This document shows positions 5,087 to 6,193 of a stretch of 6,193 nt of DNA, piece by piece. The stretch's first letter is position 1, and each line of letters starts with the position of its first letter. Source of the DNA: Puniceicoccales bacterium. GTDB taxonomy: Bacteria; Verrucomicrobiota; Verrucomicrobiia; Opitutales; UBA953. Location of the stretch: positions 1 through 6,193 of the forward strand of contig JAITPT010000030.1 of NCBI GenBank assembly GCA_031289285.1, read 5' to 3'. A model generated the notes under the pieces. That model searched no databases and was not told the DNA's origin. It saw nothing but the letters and a program-made list of their open reading frames with translations. Position numbers and translations under genes: made by a program.

Positions 5087-5146
5087 TGTGCCTTGGAGCG
5101 CTGAAGGCGCGTCATCATAATAGACTATGGCAACGCCATAGGCTAT
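5087..5146 (+). repeat. Solo copy of the REP-like double-hairpin module
   Basis: 5097-5142 matches 411-456 at 43 of 46 positions, with CTATGGC-AAC-GCCATAG (5125-5141) conserved as a stem. The left flank GTGCCTTGG also matches the right arm of the 353-bp element (complement of 643-651, GTGGCTTGG). The terminal CAATACCG repeats and the second arm are absent. Confidence 0.85.
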
Positions 5147-5296
5147 TAACCTAAAAATGGCAATTGAGTCATGGAATCTTGCGGAATCTGTTGTGACAGA
5201 TGCAGTTGTTGGCTTTGTTCGACGCATCAGCAAGTACGCCTTCACAAATCCACCAAGCGCAGCTGCCACAACATCTTCTCGCAATATTTCCCCTCC

Positions 5297-5333
5297 AACT
5301 GCCGTTCTTAGGATTATCCTAAAAACGGCAGTT
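5297..5333. repeat. 37-bp near-perfect hairpin of the AACTGCCGTT motif
   Basis: AACTGCCGTT-C-TTAGGA, a TTA centre, then TCCT-AA-AAACGGCAGTT. All arm positions pair except one C/A. The left half recurs in the same orientation at 5464-5484 and, slightly changed, at 50-75. Confidence 0.85.
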
Positions 5334-5382
5334 AATGCGGGCGGTTTTGCACAATCTTTTGGACGTCTGCGGCTTGCGCTTT
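5308..5382 (-). repeat. Inverted partner of the window-start repeat
   Basis: Reverse complement matches 1-75 with two substitutions in the first 65 positions and one short indel. The two copies are about 5.3 kb apart and point at each other across the whole gene block. Confidence 0.85.
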
Positions 5383-5416
5383 CCGCTCCACGCACCGCAA
5401 GGTGCGCGTCGGGAAA
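5380..5416. repeat. Hairpin with GCAA tetraloop
   Basis: CGCACC (5391-5396) and GGTGCG (5401-5406) form a perfect 6-bp stem closed by GCAA, a GNRA-type loop if transcribed. TTTCC (5380-5384) and GGAAA (5412-5416) can extend it. No T-run follows. Confidence 0.55.
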
Positions 5417-5463
5417 ACGCAAACCGCATCCGCCTCAAAATCTTGCGCAAACCCTTCCCGCTG

Positions 5464-5484
5464 AACTGCCGTTCTTAGGATTAT
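5464..5484 (+). repeat. Direct copy of the 5297-5317 motif
   Basis: 21 bases identical to 5297-5317 (AACTGCCGTTCTTAGG then ATTAT). It stands without the pairing right half and is followed by GAAACCGCGCC. Confidence 0.85.
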
Positions 5485-5620
5485 GAAACCGCGCCTTCAG
5501 TGCTTGATGCAAGACGAATTGAGGGACACCCGTGCTTTTCTCACTTGTTGTTTCTAACCCGATTTCCATTCCCAAGTTCTACCATTCTGTCTGCGGGACA
5601 TCTATGTTTGTTTTTTTGGT

Positions 5621-5649
5621 TTGAGGCGCAAACGCGCTTTTGTTTTATT
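5621..5649 (+). promoter_or_regulatory. Candidate promoter of hisS
   Basis: TTGAGG (5621-5626), a 17-nt spacer, then TTTATT (5644-5649; 4/6 to TATAAT). This predicts a transcript start near 5656 and a ~36-nt leader before ATG 5692. Prediction by eye only. Confidence 0.35.
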
Positions 5650-5677
5650 CGGCGCACGTTCAACAACGCTCAAAACG

Positions 5678-5691
5678 CTCAAAAAAACTTT
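5678..5691 (+). promoter_or_regulatory. A-rich leader CTCAAAAAAACTTT directly before hisS
   Basis: Identical 14-mer to 3538-3551 and immediately adjacent to the ATG. No Shine-Dalgarno is present. Possible A-rich translation-enhancing tract. Confidence 0.35.
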
Positions 5692-6193
5692 ATGTCTAAT
5701 TTCACAACACTTCCGGGCTTCCGCGAATTTTACCCGCGTGAACGCGCCATCCAAAAACACATTTTCGACATCTGGCGCAAGACGGCAGGTGCGTTTAACT
5801 TCCAAGAATGGGACGCGCCAGTGCTCGAACCGCTCGAACTTTTCACGGAAAAATCCGGCGAGGAAATCGTCCGCCAACTCTTCAACTTCGAGGATAAAGG
5901 TGGGCGGCAAGTCACGCTTCGCCCCGAGATGACGCCCTCGCTTGCCCGCATGGTCGGTGCCCGCGCCAACGCGCTGCGCCGCCCAATCAAGTGGTTCGCA
6001 ATCGGCGAAAACTTCCGCTACGAAAAACAACAAAAAGGGCGGCTGCGCGCTTTTTACCAATACAACGCCGACCTGCTCGGCGAAGCGGGGCCGACGGCAG
6101 ACGCGGAAATCATCGCCCTGTGTGTCGAGTCGCTCCGCGCCTTCGGGCTAACCGCCGCCGACTTCCGCGTCCGTCTGAGCGACCGCACGCTGT
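5692..6193 (+). CDS. hisS: Histidyl-tRNA synthetase, N-terminal part (runs off the window)
   Basis: The first 167 residues of a class II aminoacyl-tRNA synthetase that attaches histidine to tRNA-His using ATP. Seen: the N-terminal LPGFREFYPRERAI (7-20), motif 1 region with DAPVLEPLELF (41-51), TLRPEMTPSLARMV (75-88), and motif 2 FRYEKQQKGRLRAFYQYNADLLG (108-130), with R109 and E111 and the signature Q-K-G-R. By position, Q123 and D127 match the histidine-contacting Gln and Glu of the E. coli enzyme, the latter as Asp. The variant RPEMTP (not the common RPEGTA) marks a divergent bacterial HisRS subgroup. The paralogue HisZ is a possible alternative but usually lacks such an intact motif 2. Start ATG 5692 precedes the conserved GFR.FYP by the usual few residues. 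The gene is cut at the window end; motif 3 and the anticodon-binding domain lie beyond. Confidence 0.95.
   Translation, partial: MSNFTTLPGFREFYPRERAIQKHIFDIWRKTAGAFNFQEWDAPVLEPLELFTEKSGEEIVRQLFNFEDKGGRQVTLRPEMTPSLARMVGARANALRRPIKWFAIGENFRYEKQQKGRLRAFYQYNADLLGEAGPTADAEIIALCVESLRAFGLTAADFRVRLSDRTL

Larger units (their letters stand above)
5147..5691. other. Gene-less intergenic region upstream of hisS
   Basis: About 545 bases without a convincing gene. Two open frames cross 5157-5486 (+) and 5054-5422 (-), but both run through repeated hairpin DNA, show no family motif and have no coding-like composition. 5149-5165 (CTAAAAATGGCAATT) is a diverged copy of the AACTGCCGTT motif in reverse. 5160-5290 is less GC-rich than the genes and may be a decayed fragment I cannot identify. 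5486-5620 holds nothing I recognise. Confidence 0.5.

Noticed and set aside
4659..5118. Several small open frames over the B repeats, some repeated almost identically
   Set aside because: They follow the tandem DNA repeat, exit differently in each copy and show no protein motif.
5054..5486. Overlapping open frames on both strands upstream of hisS (122 and 109 codons)
   Set aside because: They cross hairpins and dispersed repeats, both strands are equally open, and neither has a recognisable domain or start signal.

Overview
The window looks like a chromosomal stretch of a GC-rich, Gram-negative-type bacterium. It carries an OmpA-like envelope lipoprotein, a folate gene, tRNA-Glu with an encoded CCA end, and the start of a HisRS gene of the 'RPEMTPSLARM' variety. 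My best guess is Verrucomicrobiota, Opitutales-like. This rests on gene style, starts without Shine-Dalgarno sequences and the dense repeat landscape; it is inference and not proven by any single marker.

Layout. Positions 1-1259 hold no convincing gene and are packed with repeats: an inverted copy of a 3'-side sequence (1-75), a ~123-bp tandem repeat (family A; copies at 207, 704 and 827), and a 353-bp gene-less palindromic element (351-703) that appears to have inserted into one A copy. A hairpin-rich leader follows, and then a secreted protein of unknown function (1260-2597, +). Next comes a minus-strand block: tRNA-Glu(UUC) at 2687-2764 with its own intrinsic terminator and a plausible promoter, a 9-bp tandem repeat, and folK (2939-3427, -). 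folK is divergent from an OmpA/Pal-type lipoprotein gene (3559-4113, +), which is followed 22 bp later by a HAD phosphatase/phosphomutase-like gene (4136-4759, +), probably co-transcribed. From 4778 to about 5690 there is again no convincing gene: a 133/134-bp tandem array (family B), one solo copy of the hairpin module used in the 353-bp element, several copies of an AACTGCCGTT motif, and more hairpins. hisS starts at 5692 (+) and runs off the window end.

Functionally the genes are ordinary housekeeping and envelope genes: pterin pyrophosphorylation for folate, tRNA-Glu, histidyl-tRNA charging, an outer-membrane-to-peptidoglycan anchor and a sugar-phosphate-type HAD enzyme. They do not form an evident single pathway. 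The unusual content is the repeat system. Two different tandem repeat families sit on either side of the gene block, share a 'CAGACGCTTTTTC.TTTGAC' core and appear to have the same order of stems. Together with the palindromic element and the outer inverted copies they suggest non-autonomous elements moved by a transposase encoded elsewhere.
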